64,000 nucleotides of DNA, from NCBI GenBank assembly GCA_023548195.1, contig JAJHZJ010000028.1:1878001-1942000 (forward strand), in the 5' to 3' direction. Made by a program: the position numbers and the translations under genes. Source of the stretch: Bettongia penicillata ogilbyi (Eukaryota > Chordata > Mammalia > Diprotodontia > Potoroidae). Below are positions 43,378 through 54,145 of this stretch, piece by piece (positions within the stretch are counted from its first letter, which is position 1; each line of letters begins with the position of its first letter). The notes under the pieces were generated by a model. That model did not search any database. It worked only from the letters and a program-made list of their open reading frames with translations, and was not told the origin of the DNA.

Positions 43378-44530
43378 TCAAGAAGAATTTATTAAGCACC
43401 CACTGTGCTAAGTACTGAGGTTACAAAGAAACTCTAGTATCAGCACTCAAGTAACTCTTGGTCTAATTTCGGACACAGTGCAAATTACCATTAAAAATGG
43501 TATATACTGGGTAAATTGGAGATAATCTCAGAGGGAAGGCATTAGCATTAAAGGAGATCAGAAAAAGTCTTCTGGTAGAAAATGAGATTTTAGAGAGAAC
43601 TTTGCTAACATTTATATAGCTCTTACTATTTTCCAGGCACTATGCTAAGTACTTTACAATTATCATCTCAATTTACCCTGACAACACCCCTGGGAGGTAG
43701 GTGATATTATTATCCCCATTTTATAGATGAGGGTACGGAGAGAGATAGAGGTTAAGTGACTTGCCCAGAGTTTATGAAGTCAGGAGGCAGAGATGAGAAA
43801 GCAGACAGCTCAAAGTATTGGGAACCAGTGGAAATGCCCAAGTTGGAATGTCTTGTTTGCACAATAGCAAGTAAGTTAATGTCACTAGATCATAGAGTAG
43901 AGGCTGGGAGGCTAGAAGGAGCCAGATGGGGGCGGGGAGGAAGAAGGAGGAAGGTGCAAGAAGAATGGGAAAGTTGGATATGGCCAGGTTATAAAGGGCC
44001 TTAAATGCCCAAGTGTTTTTTATTTGATCCAGGAGGTAACAAGAAGCCAGTGAAGTTTATTGATTGCAGGGTAGAAAGCTGGGGTTTGTGATATGGTCAG
44101 ACCTGAGCTTTGGGAAGATCAGTTTGATAACAGAGTAGAAGGTGAACTGGAGTGGGGAGAGATCCGAAGCTTAGAAACCAGCCAGCTTACTATTCAATAT
44201 AGGAGTAGCCCAGGAATGAGATAATATGGGCTTGCCCTAGGGTTCCAGTGACAGTGCCAGAGGAAAAAAGGGACATTTATGAGAGATGTCAGAAAGGTAG
44301 AAGGCTGATCAGGAAAGATGATTTTAGACGTGTTGAGTTAAAGACATCTACAACACATCCAGTTTATGATGTCAAGTCAGTAGTTGGAGCTGGGAAACTA
44401 ATGGTCCTGAAAGAGATTAGGGCTGGTTCAATAGATCTGAGAATCATCAACATAGGGAAGAAAACCGAATGCCTGGAAGGTGATAAGATCACCAAGTGAA
44501 ACAGTACAGAGGGAGGATAGAAGAGGGCTT
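43378..44530 (-). mobile_element. Long L2 3' portion, about 1.15 kb
   Basis: Antisense L2 from its terminus ('gaatttattaagcacccact') through 'cttataaagggccttaaatg'-like, 'aacaagaagccagtgaagtt', 'gatatggtcagacctgagct' and 'gaactggagtggggagagat' to 'tgagttaaagacatctacaa' and 'gagaatcatcaacatagg'. The open frames at 43756-44004 and 44248-44499 run antisense to L2 and are not genes. A MIR is nested near its start. Confidence 0.88.
43600..43772 (-). mobile_element. MIR nested in L2
   Basis: 'ctaacatttatatagctctt', 'actattttccaggcactatg', 'gggaggtaggtgatattatt', 'atccccattttatagatgag' and 'ttaagtgacttgcccagagt'. L2 sequence resumes on both sides. Confidence 0.88.
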
Positions 44531-44744
44531 CTCTTTAAGAGTTCCTATGAACAATTAAAGCACTATATAAATGTAACTATTTTTATTACTTGGAGTTTAT
44601 GATAATGAAGAGAACAGATCTCCTTCCATCGCCATATAATGTGGAATATCCTTTCAGGGGTACTCTGAACATGGGAATCAGAGTCAATCTAGGAGCAACA
44701 GGATCCAGTGGAGAAAAGAGAGGGGGTGAGGCGGAGGAGGGACC

Positions 44745-44925
44745 ATAGTGTTGTGGAGGGTAGGCTGGCTGTGGAATCAAAGGACCTGAGTTCCATTCCA
44801 GTCTCTGGCAGTTATTTCCTTTAGATTTTAGGCAAGTCACTTAATTGCCTCCTGTGTAAACTTTGAGTATTGAACTACATAATTTCTGAAGTCCCTTCTA
44901 TCTTTGCACCTATGATGACCAGCAG
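44745..44925 (+). mobile_element. MIR-like SINE
   Basis: 'ggctgtggaatcaaaggacc', 'gagttccattccagtctctg' and 'ttaggcaagtcacttaattg'. Confidence 0.82.
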
Positions 44926-45064
44926 AAGAGGACTTTTCATACAAGATGTCTCCTTTCTGTGGATGGTATAAGAATCAAAACAGTTCTTGAGTGATCTACA
45001 TCCCAACTATCATCCTACAAGACCCTCCTCTAAACTCAAAGTCATAACTCTACGTACCATTCAT

Positions 45065-45200
45065 TAGACACCAATCATAGAGTCATGAAATGCTGAAATT
45101 AGAATTGGAAGAAACCTTAGAGATCATCAAGGCCAGCTCCCTCATATTCTACAAGGGGAAACTGAGGATCTGAGAGATTGTGACTTTTTCACAGAAGTTG
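45065..45200 (-). mobile_element. CORE-SINE/L3-end-like fragment
   Basis: 'aattggaagaaaccttagag' and 'atcatcaaggccagctccct', then 'ggggaaactgaggatctgag'. The same family is split by insertions at 52560-53030 and 59621-60347. Confidence 0.75.
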
Positions 45201-45204
45201 TTCA

Positions 45205-45545
45205 TACTTGTTTTTGAAGAGGACACGATATCATCACAAGGTGATGTCTTCACTTGCTTGTAAATTGGATTTGAGTGAGGCATAGTTGCCCAGAGTCATC
45301 AGCCTCATTCTCTTCTCCAGAGTCATCAAAGTCCAGAGTCAAGACAAAAGTCAGGATGTTTGGCTGTGGCCCAGGATGCAGTGGATGACCTTGGTGTCTT
45401 CCATGTCTGACCAAGCTCTAAGTGCTCCACAATGCCTGCTTCAACTGCCTTCATAGTTGTTGGAACAAGTTTCTCATCCCATCCATTCTACCATGGGAAG
45501 CCTTCACATGCTTGGGGTAGACATCCCCCTAATTCAGCAATAGGT
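45205..45545 (-). mobile_element. RTE-tailed SINE
   Basis: Reverse complement of the 59.8-60.3 kb copy: 'gtttttgaagaggacacgat', 'ggcccaggatgcagtggatg', 'ggaacaagtttctcatccca' and 'tcacatgcttggggtagaca'. Confidence 0.8.
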
Positions 45546-45649
45546 TTGAGACAGTAAAAGCAGAGGCAGTCCTCCTAATTCCTCCTTGAGTCCCCTTTCG
45601 TCAAATTATCAAATTGCCCTCCTACCATTTATCTTGTTTAAGTTATATT

Positions 45650-46140
45650 TTCATATAGGCTGTATGCTGTGTTCCCATGATTGTAAATTTCTGGAAGTCA
45701 GAGATTGTTGCTTATACCTCTTTATATTCCTAATGTTCTAGGCATAGTAGGTGCTGAATATATGGACTCTTTGATGGATTTCTCTGAGCCCAACAATCTT
45801 TCTGGAGTCAGAAAGATCTGAGTTCAAATTTGGTCTCAGATGCTTACTAGTGGTGTGACCCTGGGTAAGTCACCTAACCTCTCTGCCTCAGTTTCCTTAT
45901 CCACTAAAATGGATAATAATAGCATCTACCTCCCAGGATTATTGTAAAGAATTCAGCACAGTGCTGAGCATATTATAGATGTTTAATACATGCTTGTTTC
46001 CTTTTTTCCTTCCTTTCAAGAGAATGTAAGCTCTTGGGGTGCAGTAAATCTTTTTTTTTTTTTTTGTCTTTCTCTTTCCAGTGCCTAGCACAATGTCTGG
46101 CATTAATAGCAGGCCCCTAATAAATGCTATGAACTGAATT
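45650..46140 (+). mobile_element. Two L2 3' ends flanking a SINE
   Basis: 'gattgtaaatttctggaagt' with 'aggcatagtaggtgctgaat' end the first (45780). 'gagaatgtaagctcttgggg' with 'agtgcctagcacaatgtctg' end the second (46140). A T15 run at 46051-46065 sits inside the second. Confidence 0.8.
45795..45990 (+). mobile_element. MIR/THER-like SINE between L2 ends
   Basis: 'ggagtcagaaagatctgagt', 'gtgaccctgggtaagtcacc' and 'taaaatggataataatagca'. Confidence 0.88.
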
Positions 46141-48186
46141 GAAGTTGAATATCCTCATCAGGATCCAAGAGATGAATAAGGCATCCTTGGCCCAGAGAAG
46201 GCATAGGAAAGGATTATTAGAAAAGGACTCCATCTAGGAAGCCCTAAGCCTCATTAGTCTGGATGCCTGACTTAACAAACTCTTTGTGAAACAAGGCAGT
46301 TTGGCCTAAGGGATAGAATACTGAACTGGAAATAGTTCTCTGTTTATGCTTATAGTTTTATGTGTTCATTCTGAAATAGCTTAATTTTTAAATGAACTAG
46401 ATTCTACCTTAGTTAGAACATGTTCACCTGGGAGTGTTTCTGGATGATAAAGATAAAGAGTGAGGAGTGTTTTTGAATTTTTATTTATGCTTTTGTCTGG
46501 CTCTTTATTTTTAAGAACATCAAAGTTAAAAAAAATTCAAAACACAGCAAAACAGTTTATTCTCTGGCATATTCCCAAGGGGAGATGGGGTATCTTTTTA
46601 GCCTGACACTTTCAAGAAAAAAAAGACTTGTCTATAATGGTCAAAGTGGACACAAGGGAATGTAACAGATGACTTGTAGAGATTCCTGGAACTCAGAGTA
46701 TTCAAAGCCTAATGGGGGAGGGGAGGGAATATAAAAAAAATTAGATGAAACCCAATGTCATGGTAAAATATTTTCTGCAAAATTGCACCATGCCATTTCT
46801 ATGTAGTAAATTGAAATGTTGCTAAATATAGCCCACAAAAGCTGAGTATATTTAGAAAGGGCCTTTTTGCCTTCTTGCACTCTAATCACAAAAGACATCA
46901 TTCTTGAAAGGTGTAGGAATTATCTTGAGATGGCTTGGGATCTATTCCAAGCATCAGCCTCATGTTTTTTTCTTTGGGTCTAGTGGTTAAATCCTCCTTC
47001 ACATCCCTCTCCCTCCCCTGCCCCCCACTGCCTCTGAACAGGAGCAGAGCCATCTCTAGCTTGACCACAGCACAGATGTAGCCCCTTTTGATACCAACAG
47101 CACCAAGGTGGGTGTCAGAGAGTCAGCTCTCAGCTCTGCCTTGCTGTCTGTCACACCTCCTGCACCGAACTCAGAAAAAATGATTGAAGCTCCAGTCACA
47201 ATCCCCCTTGGAAAAGGTGTGATGTCTGTCAACTCTGTAAGAGCCAGGGAGCAGCAAATCTTGCACTTTCAAAGCCCGTTGTTTTGCAGAAGTCTTGGGT
47301 GAAAACAAAGAGGGTGGGGGGATAGTGCTTTGTGAAAGACAATAAAATGCACTCAGATGCAGTTCATTAGCTCCTTCATGCCTTCCTCTTTTGTAAAGAT
47401 ATTGCATCTAGTATCATTCTCCTCTATTAGCCTGTCAGGTATGTATTCAAAACATTTTTTCCTTAAATTCTTCATTCCTCCCTTCCATTCCTCAAAAAAC
47501 AAAAGTCAAATGGAACTTGCCTTCATTTACTCTATCCCATCAAGTGCTCAGAGATTAAAGAGATTATTTCCAATGCCATTCCTTTTCCTTGAGAATTAAA
47601 GGAGACATTGGAAGCTTTTTCATGGGCTGAGCTTTATGGGAACAGAGTCCAAGGATTCCCAGAAGTATATATTCCTTTGTGCAGGCTGGAGGTTTAAAAT
47701 AACTCTTCTCTCTACAAATGAAGCAACCCCCATAATCGGAGGGAGATGAGTGGGAAATAGCCTTATGTTTCCCTGCTTGTTTTATTTGTTAGCTATGATT
47801 CATCATGAACACCCAGAAACTGGAGATAAAAACAGCTCATTAGGGATCTGCTCTTGTCTCTTCCTAACAAGAAAAGTCTCAGGGCTTCATCTGATAGGGT
47901 TTGAAAGACTTCTAAGAAGTCATGCCTGCCCAGGAAGAGGAGTCCACCATTAATGAGACTGTGGTTAGGGCTTTTTGTTTCTGGACTTTGGGCTCTCACT
48001 TTTGTAGTTCAAATTTCTAGAGCCAATGGAGTCAGGGCCAGTGGAGGATTCTGGAAAATGGGGAACATTTGATCCCTAAATCACCACTGTATAGTAAGAC
48101 TTTGAAACCCAGGTTCATCTGTTTCTGGTGTCTGAAAAATAAGAGCAGTTGATCAACCATGCTGTCCAGGAGTAATCATTATTAGG
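46141..48186. other. About 2 kb free of recognised repeats and genes
   Basis: This is the longest repeat-poor stretch in the window. Open frames at 47108-47302, 47357-47599, 47750-47953 (+) and 47171-47407, 47793-47999 (-) overlap on opposite strands and show no domain. It is the most plausible place for conserved non-coding sequence, but I see no specific motif. Confidence 0.5.
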
Positions 48187-48230
48187 ATTCATTCATTCAT
48201 TCATTCATTCATTCATTCATTCATTCATTC
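48187..48230. repeat. (ATTC)11, the tail of an antisense L2
   Basis: Eleven perfect units. L2 elements end in TGAA repeats, so this is probably the expanded 3' tail of the L2 that continues after the Tigger insertion. Confidence 0.93.
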
Positions 48231-48235
48231 AAGTA

Positions 48236-49077
48236 CAGGCATACCTCAGAGACATTGCAGGTTCAATCTCAGACCACTGCAAAAAAGTGAATATCACAAT
48301 AAAGCAACCACACAAATTTTTTGGTTTCCCAGTATATTTAAAAATTATGTTTATACTATACTGTAGTCTATTGAGTGTGCAGTAGTATTGTTTTTTAAAT
48401 GAATATTCCTTAATTTTAAAATATTTTCTTGCTAAAAGTATTGCTAACCACCATCTGAGCCTTCGGTGAGTCATAATGTTTTTGCTAGTGGAAATCTCGC
48501 CCCACTGTTGATGGCTGCTGACTGATCAGGGGTGGTTGCTGAAGATTTCTCTGTAGCATGCGATGGTGTTTGATAACATTTTACCCATAGTAGAACTTCT
48601 TTCAAAATTGGAGTCAATCCTCCCAAACCGTGCTGCCGCTTTGTCATCTAAGTTTGTGTAATATTCTTCAATATTGTTATTTCTCAGGAACAGAGAGGCC
48701 CAAGGAAAGGGAGAGAGGTGGAGGAATGGTTGGTCAACGGAGCAGTCAGAAAACATACAACATTTCTCTATTAAGTTCACCACCTTATATGGACACAATT
48801 TGTGATGCTCCAAAACAATTACAAAAGTAATATCTAAGATCATTGATCACAGATCACCATGATAGATATGATAATAATGAAAAAGTTTGGAATATTGCAA
48901 GAATTACCAACATGTGACACAGATATGAAGTGAGCACAACGCTGTCAGAAAAATGGCCCCAATACACTTGCTGAACACAAATTGCTACAAACCATCATTT
49001 TGTAAGACAAACAAACCTGAAAGGAGAACATCTGCAAAGCACAATAAAGCAGAGCACAAGAAAATGAAATATGCCTA
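48236..49077 (-). mobile_element. Tigger1-like DNA transposon, internally deleted
   Basis: The left end reads caggcatacctcagagacat. The right end is its degraded inverse (tgaaatatgccta). Both sides have a TA duplication (48234-48235 and 49078-49079), as expected for the pogo/Tigger group. On the minus strand 48526-48660 encodes the C-terminal end of a Tigger transposase ([20 protein letters not shown]). At about 48666 the sequence jumps to the 5' UTR of the element, so most of the transposase is deleted. Length about 842 bp against about 2.4 kb for Tigger1. Confidence 0.92.
48526..48665 (-). pseudogene. Tigger transposase C-terminal fragment
   Basis: About 45 codons at the C-terminal end of the computed 105-codon frame 48526-48843 belong to the transposase tail, including [20 protein letters not shown]. 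The upstream part of that frame is translated UTR joined by the deletion. The catalytic DDE region and the DNA-binding domains are absent. Confidence 0.85.
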
Positions 49078-49610
49078 TATTTACTAAGCAATACACTGTG
49101 CTAGGATTTGAAGGTAAACAAAGCATTCCCTGACTTCAGAAAGCTTACTTGCTATTGTGAGGAAACATGTACTCAGGTAAATTAATACAAAATATATGCA
49201 ATGTCAATGCAAAGAGATTTAGGAGTGGGAGAGGGCACTAGCAACCATGGAGACAAGAAAGACTTTTGTAGGAGGTAGCATCTGAAGTGAGTCCAGCAGA
49301 AAGCTAGGGATTCTAAGGGGTGGAAGTGAACACTGAGGGAAATAAAAGAATGAAAATATGAAAAAGGCCCAGAGATGGAAGATGCAATAGAGAACATAGG
49401 TCAGTTTGACTGGCAGGTAGAGTATATGAAGGAGAGAGTGTATGTGGCATCAATCTAGAAAGGAAGACTGAAATTAAATTGCAAAGAGCTTTAAATGCCA
49501 AACAGAAAGAAGAGTGTATTTATCCTAGAGGCTAGAAGGAATCATTGGAACTTCTTGAGCAGATGAATAGTATGAACAGACCTATAGTTTAGGAAAATCA
49601 GAACAAAAGA
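49078..49610 (-). mobile_element. L2 3' UTR, continuation after Tigger
   Basis: 'atttactaagcaatacactg', 'gacttcagaaagcttacttg', 'aagagctttaaatgccaaac' and 'atgaacagacctatagttta' follow the antisense L2 order. With the ATTC tail at 48187 this is one copy split by the transposon. Confidence 0.83.
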
Positions 49611-49689
49611 AGACAATGAAAAACCCCACAAGATACACCTGTAAGAAAAAGACCTTCCCACCTGTAGAAAGGACCAAAGCAGGTTAAAT

Positions 49690-50015
49690 AGAAGGAAAGT
49701 TATCCCTTCCTCTGTGGGGGGGTTATGGGTACAGTGCCCCCATGATCTGGAAAATCCACATAAAATTTTTGGCCTTCCCTTTGCACCGGAGAAGAAATTG
49801 TGTATATTTATGATATTAAGAGATAAAATATATTGATACATATTATAATATATTATATTACATATATTATACAATACTACACATGTTTTATGCATTTCTA
49901 ATTTTCTAAACTTTTTCTGTGTCATCTGCTGGACTTTGCATGTCATCTGCAGCTTCCAGAAAACTCCCCCAAAATTCCCACTTAATTCCTTATGCCGAAC
50001 CACAATGTATCAAAA
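49690..50015. mobile_element. Possible Tigger/MER8-like fragment
   Basis: 'cagtgcccccatgatctgga' followed by 'aaatccacataaaatttttg' resembles the end region of another Tigger group. The interior is TA-rich (49800-49870). A weak call. Confidence 0.35.
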
Positions 50016-50144
50016 CTGTGATAGGAAAAGTCAAAATGTGGAAGGGAAAACTATACTTTTCAGCATACTCACAAAACAGCACCAAAACCTAAAAAGGTTC
50101 ATAGGTGCCCACTAGGAACTGAGTTTCTCAACCCAAACCAATCC

Positions 50145-50270
50145 TGGGAAGTGTAGTGATTTGCCTAAGGCAATATGGGAAGTAAATAGCAGAGCTGGGA
50201 TTTGAACTAAGGTTTTCTGATTTGAAACCCAAAGATCTCTCCTGTATCCCATTGCTTGAAATCTTTTCAT
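50145..50270 (-). mobile_element. MIR-like SINE
   Basis: 'agtgatttgcctaaggcaat', 'gcagagctgggatttgaact' and 'gatctctcctgtatcccatt'. Confidence 0.78.
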
Positions 50271-50359
50271 TTCTGCATTAAAATGCTCTACTATAATTTG
50301 GGTTTAGAGTTGCAGTAGAATCTCATAACTGAGGGCCATCATGTTAGACTGAGCAGCAA

Positions 50360-50622
50360 AGGCAATTACAGCTGATGTGCATATAACTCTTTCCAGTTTG
50401 CAAAATGTTATACATGCTTTGCCTTACTTGACCCTCACAACAACATTGTCCTATGATCCTATGTACATAGTAGAAGTACAATCTCCATTTGACAGATGAG
50501 AAAACTGAGACTCACAGAGGCTGAGGGGTTTGTCCAAGGTCACATAACTAATAAGTGGTGGAGCCCTGACTCACACTCAAGTTTCTGTCTTCTGGTCCAG
50601 TGCTCTGTGTAGACCAAGGGTT
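50360..50622 (-). mobile_element. MIR, near full length
   Basis: 'acttgaccctcacaacaaca', 'ccatttgacagatgagaaaa', 'ggtcacataactaataagtg' and 'tggtccagtgctctgtgtag'. Confidence 0.88.
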
Positions 50623-50680
50623 TAGTATGGCGCCTGGCACATAGTAAATACTTCTTTATTAATTCATTGATTGGCCATTC
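50623..50680 (+). mobile_element. L2 3' end, sense
   Basis: 'gcgcctggcacatagtaaat' then 'acttctttattaattcattg'. Confidence 0.72.
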
Positions 50681-50725
50681 TATTCAGTTCATAGCTTAAG
50701 GGAGGGATGGAGGAAAGGAGGAAGG

Positions 50726-50800
50726 AAGGAAACATTTATTAAACAGTTACTATGTTCCCAATGTTATGCTAAGCACTTTTAAATATTCTCATTCCTCAAA
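50726..50800 (-). mobile_element. L2 or MIR 3'-end fragment
   Basis: 'aaacatttattaaacagtta' then 'tatgctaagcacttttaaat'. Confidence 0.65.
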
Positions 50801-50829
50801 GAGGAAGTTATTGCCTCAAGAAGAAATCA

Positions 50830-50935
50830 ACTTTGATTACAAACTCCATGAGGGCAAGGATGGTGTCATAATTATTTCTGTAACTCCTCTAGCACCTGTA
50901 GTGCTATGTACTCAGTAACTATTACTCTGTTTCTG
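50830..50935 (+). mobile_element. L2 3' end, sense
   Basis: 'ttacaaactccatgagggca' and 'tgtagtgctatgtactcagt'. Confidence 0.75.
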
Positions 50936-51474
50936 TTTTCTATCTGTTACTTTATAAATACTTGTGGAATGAATAAACTTCTAGAGAACAATTCTTTCCT
51001 ATCTCTATATTTTCTCCAGTCCCCTGTGCTTTTCGGGTTACAAAGAATTCATATTAAAATAAAATCTGAGACCAGATCTATTATTTCTGCATTTTAACAG
51101 GGTATGTAGGGCAAGGCATATTGACTATTCTTGCCAGAACACTATCCCTCAAGTTTGCCTCTAATTTACTTCTTAAATTCCTTCTGGTGTTAATTGTTTA
51201 CTGTACTATTGAATATTTGTACACTGAATGGTTTTTCCTTTGGATGTACTAAGGAGCTTTTTTTCAAACTGAATCTCACATCATGAGGTTCTGCACATCC
51301 ACCAGACCAGACTGCATGACTAATGCCAGCAAATGAGTGTAAATCCTCTTGCATGCAGTCTATAAAAATGCTAAATAAGTATCAGCTCTCCTACTTAGAT
51401 TTCCATAATTATTCAAAAGCTAAGTAAATTATTTCTCTCAGGTCCCTCTTGCCACTGATCATTTTGTGACTGCT
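50936..51474. other. Unclassified sequence, no gene seen
   Basis: No clear family. Blocks such as 'ttcaaactgaatctcacatc' may be very diverged repeats. Confidence 0.4.
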
Positions 51475-51475
51475 T

Positions 51476-51625
51476 GTCATTCATTCATTCGTTCATTCAT
51501 TCGTTTATTCTTTCATTCATTCATTCAACAAATGTTTGTTTATTACAGCCTAGGTTCTGTGGGAGATACAAAGAATAGCTATGACACAAAATCCCTACAT
51601 TCAAGAAGCTTACAGTCTTGGAAAC
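51476..51625 (-). mobile_element. L2 3' end with ATTC tail
   Basis: Imperfect attcattcgttc repeats (51477-51528), then 'acaaatgtttgtttattaca' and 'attcaagaagcttacagtct', the antisense L2 terminus. Confidence 0.8.
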
Positions 51626-51649
51626 ATCCTGTTCTCACTCTGTTTGTCA

Positions 51650-51905
51650 TGTTTCTTTGTTCTGCCTTTTCCTGTCTGTCTCTGTCTGTCTATTTCTCCT
51701 TATCTATGTCTCTTCCAATTTCTCTGTCTCTCAATATCCTCCTGTGTTTCTCTCTGTATTACTGTAACTTTCTGTCCCTGTCTCTTTTTGCCTCTCTGTG
51801 CCTATCCATGTCTTTCTCTATTTGCTTCTCTCTATATGTCTGCTTTCTGTTTCTGTCTGTCTATCTATCTCTCTTCCCTCCCCATCTCACCCTATCCCTT
51901 CAAAG
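51650..51905. repeat. Polypyrimidine low-complexity tract (ctgtct/tctctg)
   Basis: About 250 bp of tctgtc, tctctc and tatctc words. The two longest overlapping frames here (163 and 121 codons) consist of Ser, Leu, Cys and Phe runs dictated by this composition and are not genes. Confidence 0.93.
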
Positions 51906-52064
51906 AAAGATCAGTCCTTGCTTTGGAAATACTTCAGAAATCCTAGGATCCCCCTAAGTGCTTAACTTAAAAGTTATATAGAGTTGAACAATCTAAATCC
52001 ACAGTAAAGATGTAATAAGCTTCCCAACCAATATGTAAATGAGAACAAAATAATAAAAATGATA

Positions 52065-52250
52065 TGTGACATATATACCGACTTTAAAATTTGTAAAGAT
52101 GCAAATATTATTGTCCCCATTTTAAAGATGAGGAAATTCAAACTTAGAGAAGCCATGCAAATTATCCATATTCATACAGTTAGTAAGTGTCATACTTGGG
52201 ATTCAAACTCAGATCTCCTGACTTTAGATTCCAAGACTCTAGGTCTAGGG
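52065..52250 (-). mobile_element. MIR-like SINE
   Basis: 'tattgtccccattttaaaga', 'tgaggaaattcaaacttaga', 'ttagtaagtgtcatacttgg' and 'cagatctcctgactttagat'. Confidence 0.85.
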
Positions 52251-52559
52251 TCCTTTGTAGACTCTACCACAATGGGATGGAATGAATTGACAAAGGTTTT
52301 CTGGAGAGTTGAGCTTTGAGCTCAATTTTGAAGGAAGGGGAGGACGTAGGAATGTGAGGTACCACTTCTCATCTCTTGTGACACCCAATGCTGGTGCCTG
52401 CCTGAGTAGAGGCACTTCAAGCAACTGAAAGAAGAAGATGATGCCACTCTTTGCCTCTTCATTTCCATATAGACCTCATTTATACATGAAAGTCAAAGAG
52501 AACCATTTCCAAATGAGAACCAGGTAAAGCCTAGGTGAATCTTTGAAGATCACAGGATC

Positions 52560-53030
52560 ATCTACAGGATCGTAGATTTAAGTCTGGTAAAGACCTTAAT
52601 ACTTAAGGTCTTTATACTTAAATACTTTATACTTAAATACTTAACAATAGGATGTCCAAAAAAAAATCTACTTGACACACTTTTAAATTTAATCTGATTA
52701 ACATTTTCTCCATCATTTTCTTAAATCTACATAATCAACAAAACAACAAATCGAGTTCCGATTTGTTGTGTTGGCTGATTTCCAAGATATAAATGCTCAC
52801 ACTGAAAATTTAACGACCAGTTCTGCAGAGCACTAGTGAGATGGCTCCACACCTTAAGAGTCATCTAATTCTTTACCCTTCTTTTATAGGAAAAGACAAT
52901 GAGACCAAAGAGGTTAAATAACTTGTGTAAAGTCATATAGGCAGTAATTAGTACTCAAAGGATTTTAACCCAGACTTTCTGACTTCAATCCAGCACTTGT
53001 CCCATTGTCTCTTGTTGCCTGCGTTCACAG
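52560..53030 (-). mobile_element. CORE-SINE/L3-end-like element split by a hairpin repeat
   Basis: Left part 52560-52599 ('atcgtagatttaagtctggt'-like). Right part 52851-53030 ('agtcatctaattctttaccc', 'aataacttgtgtaaagtcat', 'ccagactttctgacttcaat'). accttaa at 52593-52599 and 52851-52857 flanks the insertion. Confidence 0.75.
52600..52850. repeat. Unclassified hairpin repeat, copy 2
   Basis: A 250-bp insertion framed by accttaa. It is homologous to 40240-40450 over its right two thirds. acaacaaatcg (52743-52753) and cgatttgttgt (52759-52769) form a perfect 11-bp stem with a 5-bp loop. The left part holds a 15-bp tandem repeat (tttatacttaaatac twice, 52611-52640). It might be a MITE or a small retroposon. 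Confidence 0.7.
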
Positions 53031-53091
53031 AGACAGATTGTGCTTTTACTGCACAGCAGAGCATTAACTATGCCTAATCTGAAATATATAC

Positions 53092-53161
53092 AGACACACA
53101 CACATACATACATACACACACACACATATATATACACATATGTATGTGTATATATGTATAC
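53092..53161. repeat. CA/TA/CATA microsatellite
   Basis: acacacac, catacata and tatatata words in sequence. Confidence 0.93.
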
Positions 53162-53399
53162 TTCTTTAGTGTCTTAATACTGCCGCTATGAGTCTTTGGG
53201 ACTACTTCAAAATTCTCCAGCCCCACAAGAATCTTTTCTTACCTCTTTCTTGACACATTTTTAGTAACTCCCTTCCAAATGTACACAGACAACAAATACA
53301 TCATTAAAAGCTCCCTTCTATCACCTACCCATTTAATGTATTCTCCTAGTTCAAACAGTACGTATTTCTCTTAACTTCACATCTATAAGGTCTTTGTTC

Positions 53400-53730
53400 T
53401 CTGGTTTGTGTACTATAAACAGTACTGGATTTGGAGTCAGGACAGTTGGATCTGAATCCTGAATCTGACAATTCCAAATTGCGTGACCTTGGGTAAATCA
53501 GTTAAACTTGGTGCCTCAAGGTTCCTAATCTAAAATGAAGGATAATATCACCAGAGAAACAAGATCACCAGACTTGGAGTTAGAGAACCTGCATTCATGT
53601 CCTGGTTTACTACCTGTGTCACCTTGGGTATACTTGATGTCTCTGGATCTCAGTTTCCTCATCTGTAAAGTTAGAAGTTTGGAAAAAATGACCAATAAGG
53701 TCTTTTCCAGTTCTAAACCTTATGAGATTA
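53400..53730 (+). mobile_element. Two MIR/THER-like SINEs in tandem
   Basis: Copy one 53400-53555: 'actggatttggagtcaggac', 'gtgaccttgggtaaatcagt'. Copy two 53556-53730: 'gacttggagttagagaacct', 'atctcagtttcctcatctgt'. Same orientation, head to tail. Confidence 0.87.
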
Positions 53731-53734
53731 GCTT

Positions 53735-53970
53735 CAGCATTTAAAGTCTTTAATAATCTGTCTCCAACCTATCATTTCATATTTATTTTCTTTTACTTCC
53801 CACCCTACAGTTAACTCAAACTGGACTACTTATTCTTGCCAGTACACAACATTATGTTTCCTACCATTATGCCTTTGCATAGGTTACTCCTCATGCTTTG
53901 AATGAAGTCCACTCTAGGGCCTTTCTTCATAGACTTGCCTGATCACTCTGGTCATTAGCAATTCCTCCAG
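53735..53970 (+). mobile_element. L2 LINE fragment
   Basis: 'taataatctgtctccaacct', 'ttatgcctttgcataggtta' and 'ctcctcatgctttgaatgaa' follow the L2 sense order. Confidence 0.77.
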
Positions 53971-53974
53971 CCTG

Positions 53975-54145
53975 AGAGCTGTAAGTGAAGATCTGTTAGA
54001 AGGCTATGGCAATAATCTAGGTAGACTAGGAGGACATTTGGAATGGAAAATGAAGGAATAGACAAGAGGTTTGAAAGTTGTCCATATAGGAGTAATAACT
54101 AAAACCTAGAGAATGGATCAGTTTTCTAGCAGAGAGAATGCAGTG
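53975..54145 (-). mobile_element. L2 3' UTR fragment
   Basis: 'aaggctatggcaataatcta' followed by 'gaatagacaagaggtttgaa' resembles antisense L2. Confidence 0.6.

Noticed and set aside
43756..44499. Two plus-strand frames of 82 and 83 codons
   Set aside because: They run antisense through an L2 3' portion.
49542..50003. 153-codon minus-strand frame
   Set aside because: It spans a diverged L2 end, a TA-rich tract and a possible DNA-transposon fragment, with no domain.
51466..51957. Longest open frame in the window (163 codons, plus strand) and an overlapping 121-codon frame
   Set aside because: Both lie in an L2 tail followed by a ctgtct-rich polypyrimidine tract. Their Ser/Leu/Cys/Phe runs are dictated by base composition.
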